Positions 1 through 5,624 of a stretch of DNA of 5,624 bases are shown piece by piece. Under the pieces are notes generated by a model that saw only the letters and a program-made list of their open reading frames with translations, made no database searches and was not told the DNA's origin. The stretch lies in the NCBI GenBank assembly GCA_027306845.1, contig DAHUYY010000135.1, positions 1-5,624 of the forward strand, in the 5' to 3' direction. Origin of the DNA: Vulcanimicrobiota bacterium. GTDB taxonomy: Bacteria > Vulcanimicrobiota > Vulcanimicrobiia > Vulcanimicrobiales > Vulcanimicrobiaceae. The first letter of the stretch is position 1. The number at the start of each line of letters is the position of its first letter. A program made the position numbers and the translations under genes.

Positions 1-1237
1 CGAGCTCGCTCGCCCACTCCGCGGGTCCGCGCACGCGTTCGACTTCGATAAACTCGCGCAGCTCGCCGACCTCGCGTTCCAGACGCGCGAAGATGCGGGT
101 GCGAAACGCCGCGAGTTCCGCTTCGCGAAGCGCGGTGAGATTCGGCACCGGAGCGAGGACGAGCAGCGCGCTTCCATCGGCGGGGGCGGCGCTTGCATCG
201 CGTGCGACCGGATTGTACGCGTAGAGCAGCGGATCGTCGGGCAACGAGCCGCCGTCGAGCTGCGAGTAGGCGCGCCACGGATCGTCGGGAAGCAAGATCG
301 AATGATACGGAAGATCGACCTGCCGACGGACGCCGAGATAGAGACAGAGCGCGCTATGTCCGTACCGCATCGCGCGAAAGCGCGGTGGTTGCGCCCCTAA
401 GAGCGCGAGGGATGGTTCGCGATCCGCCGCGATGACGACCGCATCGGCTTCATAGGTTCGCTCTGCCGTCGAAGCGCTCCAACTGCCGTCCGCGCGACGT
501 TCGATGCGCTCGACGCGCCGCTCGTACGAAAATCTGACTCCGCATGATTGCGCCGCTTCCACGAATGCATCGACGATGCTCGCCATGCCACCCGGTGCGA
601 ACCACACGCCTTCGATCGCTTCGACGACGGGGAGCAGCGCATAGATCGCCGGAGCGCGCAGCGGCGATGTACCGAGATAGAGCGATTGAAAGGTCAACGC
701 CTCAACGAGTCGCTGTCGATGAAAAAATCGCTCGGTAAACCGCCGCAACGATCCGGCGATCCACGGCCGCATCCGACCGGGGCGCGCGAGCAAGCCCGCA
801 AAGGAGAGCAACGACCGATCGCGCTCGAGCACTTCCTTGCGCGCGTCGCGATATGCACCATGGACGAGCGCAAGGTAATCGAGGGCGCGTGGAGTGACGC
901 CCGGCTCCATCCGCTCGAACTCCGCGAGCGACAACGCGATATCGGAGTGCATCGCAAAACGCTCGCCGTCGGGCCAGCGCACTTCATAACCCGGCTCCAA
1001 GCGCATCAACTCAAGCGCGGCGAAACGATCGGCGCCCAATACCTCTTCAAGGAGATCGGTCATCACGACGAGCGTCGGGCCAAGATCGAAACGATACCCA
1101 CCGTTGCTCCATGCCTGCGCGCGTCCGCCCGGTCGGTCGGCGGCTTCAAGAACCTCGACCGCCACGCCGGCGCGCGCCAAGTGCAGCGCGGCGCTCAACC
1201 CGGCAAAACCGGCTCCGACGACCAAGGCGGACTTCAC
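1..1237 (-). CDS. CrtI-type FAD-dependent carotenoid desaturase/oxidase paralogue, 3'-partial
   Basis: The gene runs off the left edge; 412 codons are visible of a family usually near 490-510 residues, so the C-terminal FAD-binding segment is not seen. The N-terminus has a dinucleotide-binding GAGFAG (residues 8-13), then DRPGGRA (34-40) and FDLGPTL (50-56). Mid-protein FQSLYLGTSP (183-192) and FAPGGM (213-218) are typical of the phytoene desaturase family. The GTG start was chosen because the Rossmann motif follows at once, a GGAG lies 8 nt upstream, and the nearby ATG at 1264-1262 (minus strand) is out of frame and soon hits a stop. Such enzymes remove hydrogens from, or oxidise, membrane-dissolved carotenoids using FAD. 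It is clearly diverged from the crtI at 2553-4031, so it probably acts at another step: a second desaturation, a CrtD-like step or end-group oxidation. Which one cannot be told. A squalene-type oxidoreductase (HpnE) is an alternative, less likely beside crtI and crtB. Confidence 0.9.
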   Translation of the reverse strand, partial: MKSALVVGAGFAGLSAALHLARAGVAVEVLEAADRPGGRAQAWSNGGYRFDLGPTLVVMTDLLEEVLGADRFAALELMRLEPGYEVRWPDGERFAMHSDIALSLAEFERMEPGVTPRALDYLALVHGAYRDARKEVLERDRSLLSFAGLLARPGRMRPWIAGSLRRFTERFFHRQRLVEALTFQSLYLGTSPLRAPAIYALLPVVEAIEGVWFAPGGMASIVDAFVEAAQSCGVRFSYERRVERIERRADGSWSASTAERTYEADAVVIAADREPSLALLGAQPPRFRAMRYGHSALCLYLGVRRQVDLPYHSILLPDDPWRAYSQLDGGSLPDDPLLYAYNPVARDASAAPADGSALLVLAPVPNLTALREAELAAFRTRIFARLEREVGELREFIEVERVRGPAEWASEL

Positions 1238-1245
1238 GCCGAGCG

Positions 1246-1249
1246 CTCC
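1246..1249 (-). promoter_or_regulatory. Ribosome binding site of the CrtI-like paralogue
   Basis: On the minus strand GGAG sits 8 nt before the GTG at 1237-1235, a normal Shine-Dalgarno distance. It supports the GTG start over other in-frame choices such as the TTG four codons later. The site lies in the 24-bp gap between two divergent start codons. Confidence 0.5.
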
Positions 1250-1261
1250 GAACCGCGAGCC

Positions 1262-1708
1262 ATGCCTATTCTCGAAAGCCTCCACGTCGTAGCCGGCGTT
1301 CTCTGGCTCGGGAACTTCGTCGTAACCGGAATCTGGGCGACGCGCGCGTTCCGTTCCGGCGACGAGCGGCTTCGGCGTTTTGCCGTTCGCGAGATTCTCT
1401 TCACCGATATCATCTTTACCCTGATTTTCGGAACGGCGGTCATTATCAGCGGGCTCGCGTTGGCCTCCGACCTCAAAATCGCCCCTTGGCAGACCGCATG
1501 GACGCGCGATGCGCTCGGGATTGCGATCGGCAGCGGAGTCGTGTGGCTCGCGGTTCTCGTCCCGCTCGAAATCCACATGGAGCGCCGCGCACGAGCGGGC
1601 GACGACGCCGCGCTCGCGCGCCCCTTTCTCGCCTGGAGCATCGTCGGCTGGGCGGTCACGCTCGCGCTCGTCTCTATCATCTATTTCATGCTCGCCAAAC
1701 CGGTATAA
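1262..1708 (+). CDS. Small four-helix integral membrane protein, DUF2269-like
   Basis: A 148-residue protein with four hydrophobic segments at about 5-27, 46-68, 84-104 and 122-143, joined by short charged loops (29-45 and 105-120 rich in Arg/Glu/Asp). The opening LHVVAGVLWLG (7-17), with a His and a Trp in helix 1, and the overall size and spacing resemble the uncharacterised DUF2269 membrane proteins; this family call is from memory. The function is unknown. It lacks the histidine clusters of carotenoid hydroxylases and desaturases of the membrane di-iron type. The ATG was chosen because helix 1 begins directly after it. The frame stays open far upstream, but that stretch is antisense to the CrtI-like gene and reads as arginine-rich shadow sequence. 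No strong Shine-Dalgarno is visible. Its start lies 24 bp from the divergent CrtI-like start, and its last 28 bp overlap the end of crtB on the other strand. T-rich second codon positions and GC-rich third positions support plus-strand coding. Confidence 0.85.
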   Translation: MPILESLHVVAGVLWLGNFVVTGIWATRAFRSGDERLRRFAVREILFTDIIFTLIFGTAVIISGLALASDLKIAPWQTAWTRDALGIAIGSGVVWLAVLVPLEIHMERRARAGDDAALARPFLAWSIVGWAVTLALVSIIYFMLAKPV

Positions 1709-2556
1709 GCGCGCAGCCAACAACGGAGCGCGCGCCCGATTTTCGCCGGGCTCTTCACGACCGCTCGCCCGGCATCGGGGTCGAACTTGCGTCGCTCCAC
1801 CACATCGACGATGCCGCCGTAAATATCGGCGGTGGCGAGTAGCGCCCAGCGGGAGCCGTCGTTCGGCACGCGCTGGGCGAGCACGGAGGCTTCGCCATAC
1901 TGCGCGCGCGCGAGTTGTGCGATCGCTCGCATCACCTCGCCGCGTCCCAGACGATCGACTTCGTCTCGCGGGAGATAATAGCGACCGTTCCGTTCATCTT
2001 CGGCAACATCGCGAAGAATATTCGTGTACTGCATCGCAATCCCCAGACGCTCGCCGCGCGCGAGCGAATCCTCGTCGCTCGCACCGAGAATCGCCATCGA
2101 GCAGCGCCCGACGGTTCCCGCGACGGCGCGCGAATAGCTCTCCAGCTCGGCGAACGTGGCGATCGGGCGGGGATCCAAATCGCCCTCGCAGCCGGCGATA
2201 AGCGCGAAGATATCCTCGATCGCTATGGGAAAGCGCGCGAGCGCGCGAGCGACCGCAGCCGTCCACGGCGCCTCACTCGTTCGCTCGCCGCGCGCGACTG
2301 TATCGAGCGCGCCGCGCAGCGCAATAAAACCCGCCCGCCGTTCTTCGGGCGTCGGCCCCGGCTCGTCGGCAAGATCGTCGGCACTGCGAAAGAGGCCGTA
2401 GAGCGCTTCGACCGCTTCACGTTTCGCGCGCGGCAGCACGCGCGTGCTAAAGTAAAAACTCTTCGCGTGCGCGCGCATCACCTGCGCGCACCACCGAATC
2501 GAGCGCGCGAGATCCTCCGAATCGTTCACGTCGAGGCTTCTTTGCCCGAAGCTCAC
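1681..2556 (-). CDS. crtB: Phytoene synthase (squalene/phytoene synthase family)
   Basis: This 291-residue protein has the usual length of bacterial CrtB. It would condense two prenyl diphosphates head to head (two GGPP to phytoene; two FPP to dehydrosqualene if it is a CrtM-type enzyme) at the membrane surface. Visible motifs are KSFYFSTRVLP (32-42), the first Asp-rich motif SADDLADE (58-65, D60xxxD64), and the second, QYTNILRDVAEDERNGRYYLP spanning 176-196 with D183xxxD187. These Asp residues bind Mg2+-diphosphate. The GTG start at 2556 overlaps the crtI stop (GTGA, 4 bp) and is preceded by GAGGAG at 5 nt. Another in-frame GTG nine codons later is possible but has a poorer ribosome site. 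The reading frame also stays open upstream into crtI, but that part is a shadow. Overlap with crtI implies co-transcription and translational coupling. The substrate length (C30 or C40) cannot be decided here; HpnC/HpnD-type squalene pathway enzymes are less likely because only one synthase is present next to crtI. Confidence 0.93.
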   Translation of the reverse strand: MSFGQRSLDVNDSEDLARSIRWCAQVMRAHAKSFYFSTRVLPRAKREAVEALYGLFRSADDLADEPGPTPEERRAGFIALRGALDTVARGERTSEAPWTAAVARALARFPIAIEDIFALIAGCEGDLDPRPIATFAELESYSRAVAGTVGRCSMAILGASDEDSLARGERLGIAMQYTNILRDVAEDERNGRYYLPRDEVDRLGRGEVMRAIAQLARAQYGEASVLAQRVPNDGSRWALLATADIYGGIVDVVERRKFDPDAGRAVVKSPAKIGRALRCWLRAYTGLASMK

Positions 2557-4031
2557 CCCAGCTCCTCGCAGATACGCTCGACGCTTTGGACGGCGCCGAG
2601 CGTCACCAGCGGCAGACCCGTCGCCGGGCGCGTCGACGCACCGACAAAGTAACAATTCTTCAGTTTTTCATGTCGGTTATCGGGGCGCATCGGACCGATC
2701 TGCATGATATCGTGCGAGAGTCCGAACGCCGAGCCGCGATCGAGCGAGAGCTCGTTTTGAAATTCCAGCGGCGTTCTCGTTCTCACCCAGCGGATGCGAG
2801 CGCGAAGCCCGGGCAGACGCCGTTCCTCGACGATCTGCAGCGCTCGATCGACGATGGCGTCACGATCGCCCGCCCAGTCGACGGTTCCGGCGAGCGACGG
2901 AGCGGGGACGAGCAGATAGAGCGCCTCTTTCCCCGGTGGGGCCATCGTCGGGTCGGTTGCCCCGGGCGCACAGAGATAGATCGCCGGATCTTCGGGAATC
3001 TGCCCGCGTCGAAAAATGTCGTCGCAGGTCGCGCGAAGATCGGCCGGCATGAGAAATTCATGATGGAGCAGATCTGCATATCGTTCTTCAAGCGCAGCGT
3101 AAACGAGCAAGGCCGACGGAGTGTGGCGCATGCGTAACGAGCGGTGTGTGGGCTCGCCGAGCAATCGATCGTAGGCATACGGAAGATCGGCATTGAGCAC
3201 CACGGCGTCGCATTCGATGCGTTCGCCCTCGCCGGTGCGTACCGCGACAACGCGTCGAGCGTTGCGCTCCACCGCGGCAATCTCCGTGTTGTAACGCATC
3301 TGCGCGCCGTTCCCGCGCGCCGCCCGGTCGAGCGCACGCGGAAGCGCCCCGATCCCTCCTTGCGGAAAGAAAATTCCCTCACCGAGTTCGGTGAAGAGCA
3401 GCAATCGATAGAGCAACGGAGCGTCGAAGGGCGACATTCCGAGATACATCGATTGGAAGGAAAAGGCTCCGGCGACACGCGCATCGCCGAAGCTCCGTTC
3501 GGCTCGGGCACCCAAGCGCTGAAAGGCACCGGTGGAGAGCAGTGCCGCAATCCGTTCGCGCGAAAGAAAATGTCGAAACGAACGAATGCGCTCGCCGACG
3601 AAGAGGCGCCGCGAGCGTTGATAGGCGTCGGCCGCCTCGGCGAGATAGCGGAGAAATCCGCGGCTCGACCCCGGCGCAAAGAGTTCGAGCGATCGCATCG
3701 TCTCGGAGAGCAGCGGCGAGATCTCCAACGTTTTGCCGTCGGCATAATTCAGTCGATAGTTCGGGCGTAGTCGCTGCATCGGCACTTCAAGGTCGAAATC
3801 GCCGCCCCAGAGTGCAAAGGTTTCGCGATAGACATCCGGCATAAATAATAATGTCGGACCGAGATCGAAGGTGAAGCCCTCTTCGGTCATCGACGCGGCG
3901 CGTCCGCCGGGGGATCCCAGCTTTTCAAAGAGGCTCACGCGGTAGCCGCGATGCGATAAAAGCGCCGCTGCCGTCAATCCGGCGACCCCGGCCCCTACGA
4001 TGACGATGTGCCTCGACGACGCTGCGCTCAT
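2553..4031 (-). CDS. crtI: Phytoene desaturase (FAD-dependent, CrtI family)
   Basis: Complete at 492 residues, the normal family length. It would dehydrogenate phytoene stepwise, probably to lycopene or a related coloured polyene, with FAD and at the membrane. Seen in order: GAGVAG dinucleotide-binding motif (13-18), GSPGGRA (39-45), DLGPTL (56-61), FQSMYLGMSPFDAP (192-205), FPQGGI (222-227), FGLSHDIMQIGPMRPDN (436-452) and the C-terminal FAD-contact region YFVGASTRPATGLP (461-474). The ATG at 4031 was chosen since the Rossmann strand begins at residue 8. The frame is open for another 139 codons upstream, but that part is antisense to radA and non-protein-like. The ribosome site is weak (CGGG directly before ATG). 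It is the first gene of the minus-strand run and overlaps crtB by 4 bp. The GASTRPATGLP form differs from the more common Gly-rich version, so a C30 (CrtN-like) substrate or a different number of desaturation steps is possible. Confidence 0.94.
   Translation of the reverse strand: MSAASSRHIVIVGAGVAGLTAAALLSHRGYRVSLFEKLGSPGGRAASMTEEGFTFDLGPTLLFMPDVYRETFALWGGDFDLEVPMQRLRPNYRLNYADGKTLEISPLLSETMRSLELFAPGSSRGFLRYLAEAADAYQRSRRLFVGERIRSFRHFLSRERIAALLSTGAFQRLGARAERSFGDARVAGAFSFQSMYLGMSPFDAPLLYRLLLFTELGEGIFFPQGGIGALPRALDRAARGNGAQMRYNTEIAAVERNARRVVAVRTGEGERIECDAVVLNADLPYAYDRLLGEPTHRSLRMRHTPSALLVYAALEERYADLLHHEFLMPADLRATCDDIFRRGQIPEDPAIYLCAPGATDPTMAPPGKEALYLLVPAPSLAGTVDWAGDRDAIVDRALQIVEERRLPGLRARIRWVRTRTPLEFQNELSLDRGSAFGLSHDIMQIGPMRPDNRHEKLKNCYFVGASTRPATGLPLVTLGAVQSVERICEELG
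2562..2567 (-). promoter_or_regulatory. Ribosome binding site of crtB inside the crtI 3' end
   Basis: GAGGAG on the minus strand, 5 nt before the crtB GTG and within the last codons of crtI. It decides the crtB start in favour of the GTG that overlaps the crtI stop codon, and it points to coupled translation of the two enzymes. Confidence 0.65.
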
Positions 4032-4115
4032 CCCGCAGCGCGTAACCCACGTGCCGCGTCGGCGGTTGCCCGGCGCACGGGACGCGCGGCTCGCGCGCGC
4101 GAAGAGAGCCCGACG
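4032..4115. promoter_or_regulatory. Divergent intergenic region between crtI and radA
   Basis: These 84 bp separate the crtI ATG (minus) from the radA ATG (plus), so the promoters of both units should lie here or inside the neighbouring coding ends. The stretch is very GC-rich, and I see no convincing -35/-10 pair on either strand. A CACGTG palindrome sits at 4048-4053, about 17 bp upstream of crtI; it could be an operator half-site or chance. The purine-rich GAAGAGAG at 4101-4108 is the likely radA ribosome site. The promoter role is inferred from position only. Confidence 0.4.
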
Positions 4116-5423
4116 ATGGCCAAAACGCGAGCGGTCTTTTTCTGCAGCGCCTGCGGATTTGAGTCCGCGCGCTGGCTCGGGCGTTGTCCGCAATGCTCGG
4201 CATGGAATACGTTCGAAGAGCGACCGCGCGAGGCTTCGCGCCCGTTGCGCCACGTGCGCGGATCGACGACGATGCCGATTCCGCTCCACGAAGTCGAGAG
4301 CGCGCACCACGATCGCATTACGACCGGGCTGCCGGAGTTCGACGTCGTTCTCGGCGGCGGCATCGTTCCCGGCAGCGTCACCCTCGTCGGCGGGCCACCC
4401 GGTGCGGGAAAATCGACCTTGCTTCTTCAGATCGCCGCACGTCTCCAAAGCAAGGGCCCCGTCCTCTACATCTGCGGCGAGGAATCGGCGGCACAGGTCA
4501 AATTGCGCGCCGCTCGTTTGAAGATCGACTCACCGCTCTTGCTCTTCCCCGAGACCGATCTCCATGCGGTGCTCGATGCTGCCGAGCGCATCGCACCGCG
4601 CGCGTTGATCGTCGATTCGATCCAAACGGTACGCTTGCCCGAGAGCGAGAGCTACGCCGGAAGCGTCGGGCAGGTTCGCGATTGCACGCAGGCACTCGTC
4701 GAGTTCTCGAAACGAAGCGGTTGCGCGACGTTTATCGTCGGGCACGTTACGAAGGACGGGAGCATCGCCGGTCCGCGCCTGCTCGAACACCTCGTCGATA
4801 CCGTCCTCTACTTCGAAGGCGATCTTCAGGGCGAGTATCGTATCTTGCGCGCCTATAAGAATCGCTTCGGCTCGATCGATGAGATATGCGTCTTTTCCAT
4901 GCACGAAGACGGACTCCACGATGTCTCGAACCCCTCGGAGATTTTTCTCGCCGGGCGGGGAGCCCGCCCGAGCGGGAGTTGCGTCGTCGCGTCGATCCTC
5001 GGTTCGCGGCCGGTGCTGGTCGAAGTGCAGGCGCTCGTCGGTGAGACGAGTTTTGGAACTCCGCGACGACTCGCCAACAATCTCGATCCGGCGCGCCTCG
5101 CCATGATTATTGCCGTCCTCGAACGACGTGCGGGAATGCTGCTCGGATCGCACGACATCTATGCATCGGTCGCCGGCGGCTTGCGCGTGAACGAACCCGC
5201 CGCCGATCTCGGTATTGCACTCGCTATTGCGTCGTCGCTACGGGATCGCCCGATCGATTCGGAGGTCGTTGCGTATGGCGAGCTCGGCCTCTCCGGTGAG
5301 ATTCGCGCGGTAAGCGCGGCATCGCGTCGCGCCGCCGAAGCGAAGCGACTCGGATATGGGAGGCATATTAGCGCCGAACGATTCCCCGATATCGGTAGCG
5401 CGATCGCCGAGGTGCTCGGATAG
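4116..5423 (+). CDS. radA: DNA repair protein RadA (Sms), branch-migration helicase
   Basis: A complete 435-residue RadA, slightly short of the usual ~450. RadA is a RecA-like ATPase that extends and processes recombination intermediates (D-loops) together with RecA in the cytoplasm. In order: N-terminal zinc finger with C10, C13, C24 and C27; Walker A GPPGAGKST (93-101); Walker B ALIVDSIQT (163-171, D167); the RadA signature KNRFG (248-252); and a C-terminal Lon-protease-like domain from about 288, with DIYASVAGGLRVNEPAADLG at 347-366 and GEIRAV at 394-399. The P-loop differs slightly from the GDPGIGKST I recall as typical. The ATG at 4116 was chosen because the zinc finger begins nine residues later and a purine-rich GAAGAGAG lies upstream; the longer open frame upstream is arginine-rich and overlaps the crtI start. 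It is divergent from crtI and probably co-transcribed with the formimidoyltransferase gene 4 bp downstream. Confidence 0.97.
   Translation: MAKTRAVFFCSACGFESARWLGRCPQCSAWNTFEERPREASRPLRHVRGSTTMPIPLHEVESAHHDRITTGLPEFDVVLGGGIVPGSVTLVGGPPGAGKSTLLLQIAARLQSKGPVLYICGEESAAQVKLRAARLKIDSPLLLFPETDLHAVLDAAERIAPRALIVDSIQTVRLPESESYAGSVGQVRDCTQALVEFSKRSGCATFIVGHVTKDGSIAGPRLLEHLVDTVLYFEGDLQGEYRILRAYKNRFGSIDEICVFSMHEDGLHDVSNPSEIFLAGRGARPSGSCVVASILGSRPVLVEVQALVGETSFGTPRRLANNLDPARLAMIIAVLERRAGMLLGSHDIYASVAGGLRVNEPAADLGIALAIASSLRDRPIDSEVVAYGELGLSGEIRAVSAASRRAAEAKRLGYGRHISAERFPDIGSAIAEVLG
4952..4970. repeat. Perfect GC inverted repeat (8-bp stem, 3-nt loop) inside radA
   Basis: CGGGCGGG and CCCGCCCG are separated by GAG. 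In radA this encodes a poorly conserved loop (about residues 280-286, GRGARPS) between the ATPase core and the Lon-like domain. No T-run follows on the plus strand, so it is not an ordinary intrinsic terminator. It may be only a by-product of Gly/Arg/Pro codons. Confidence 0.6.
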
Positions 5424-5427
5424 CTCG

Positions 5428-5624
5428 ATGCATCTCTTCGAACTCGTTCCAAATCTCTCCGAAGGGCGTAACGACGAAACCATTCGCCACGCCGTCGCGG
5501 CGGTCGAAGCGACCGGGGCGCGCGTTCTCGACAGCAGCTCCGATAGCGCTCATAATCGCAGCGTGCTAACGATTGTCGGCGACGCCGCGGCCCTCGTTGA
5601 AGCCGCACTCGCGCTTGCACGGGT
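5428..5624 (+). CDS. ftcD: Glutamate formimidoyltransferase, N-terminal part (3'-partial)
   Basis: The first 65 codons are visible and the gene runs off the right edge. The N-terminus MHLFELVPNLSEGR (1-14), followed by LDSSSDSAHNRSVLTIVG (34-51) and an Ala-rich helix, matches the formiminotransferase N-subdomain, where family members read roughly VPNFSEGR and then D-x-DHNRTV. This enzyme moves a formimino group between N-formimino-L-glutamate and tetrahydrofolate in histidine breakdown and one-carbon metabolism. Whether it is the stand-alone form (about 300 residues) or fused to a cyclodeaminase cannot be seen. The ATG lies 4 bp after the radA stop, suggesting one transcript. GAGGTG 13 nt upstream, inside the radA end, is a possible but distant ribosome site. 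No other histidine-utilisation gene is in view. Confidence 0.88.
   Translation, partial: MHLFELVPNLSEGRNDETIRHAVAAVEATGARVLDSSSDSAHNRSVLTIVGDAAALVEAALALAR

Noticed and set aside
548..1261. Upstream in-frame extension of the plus-strand membrane protein gene
   Set aside because: It is antisense to the well-supported CrtI-like gene, is Arg/His-rich without hydrophobic pattern, and the natural helix-1 start is the ATG at 1262.
1709..1744. Possible terminator after the membrane protein gene (GCGCGC ... GCGCGCG followed by ATTTT)
   Set aside because: The arms are self-complementary alternating GC runs with a 13-nt loop, and the T-run is short and displaced; such GCGCGC words are common across the window.
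2233..2248. Two tandem copies of GCGCGCGA
   Set aside because: A short low-complexity match inside crtB that encodes an Ala/Arg helix; no sign of a functional repeat.
1915..2652. Long plus-strand frame opposite crtB
   Set aside because: Arg/Ala-rich product without recognisable domains, fully antisense to crtB; a common artefact in GC-rich DNA.
2557..2655. N-terminal extension of crtB into crtI
   Set aside because: It is an out-of-frame shadow of the crtI C-terminus; the GTG with GAGGAG at 5 nt is a better start.
2783..3745. Minus-strand 320-codon frame within crtI
   Set aside because: An out-of-frame shadow of crtI, rich in Arg/Ser/Pro, with no motif.
4032..4448. N-terminal extension of crtI on the minus strand
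   Set aside because: It lies antisense to the radA zinc finger and P-loop; the CrtI Rossmann fold starts right after the ATG at 4031.
4530..5153. Minus-strand frame opposite radA
   Set aside because: Antisense to conserved RadA motifs and has no recognisable fold.

Overview
This GC-rich window (roughly 60-63% GC by eye) carries a small carotenoid gene cluster on the minus strand. To its right, on the plus strand, lies the housekeeping repair gene radA followed by the start of a folate/one-carbon enzyme gene. Nothing marks it as a plasmid, phage or island: I see no transposase, integrase, tRNA or CRISPR array. The source looks like a GC-rich, non-model, probably environmental bacterium. A lineage such as Eremiobacterota/Vulcanimicrobiota would fit the style of the proteins, but that is only an impression and not a supported assignment.

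Layout, left to right. (1) Positions 1-1237, minus: a CrtI-type FAD-dependent carotenoid desaturase-like gene whose C-terminus lies beyond the left edge. (2) 1262-1708, plus: a 148-residue four-helix membrane protein resembling DUF2269. It fills the gap between the two minus-strand carotenoid genes. (3) 1681-2556, minus: phytoene/squalene-synthase family gene (crtB). Its 3' end overlaps the 3' end of the membrane protein gene by 28 bp. (4) 2553-4031, minus: complete phytoene desaturase (crtI), overlapping crtB by 4 bp. (5) 4032-4115: an 84-bp divergent intergenic region. (6) 4116-5423, plus: complete radA. (7) 5428-5624, plus: the first 65 codons of a glutamate formimidoyltransferase gene (ftcD), 4 bp after radA; it runs off the right edge.

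How it works together. CrtB would join two prenyl diphosphates head to head to make a colourless polyene, probably phytoene. CrtI would desaturate it to a coloured carotenoid. The second CrtI-like enzyme would carry out a further desaturation or end-group oxidation that cannot be fixed from sequence alone. crtI and crtB are clearly co-translated.

The most unusual point is architectural. The membrane-protein gene is inserted antisense between crtB and the second desaturase, overlaps crtB at its end, and starts only 24 bp from the second desaturase gene. If one transcript covers all three minus-strand genes, this would be a 'noncontiguous operon' with built-in antisense transcription. I found no defence system, toxin-antitoxin pair or other new type of machinery.
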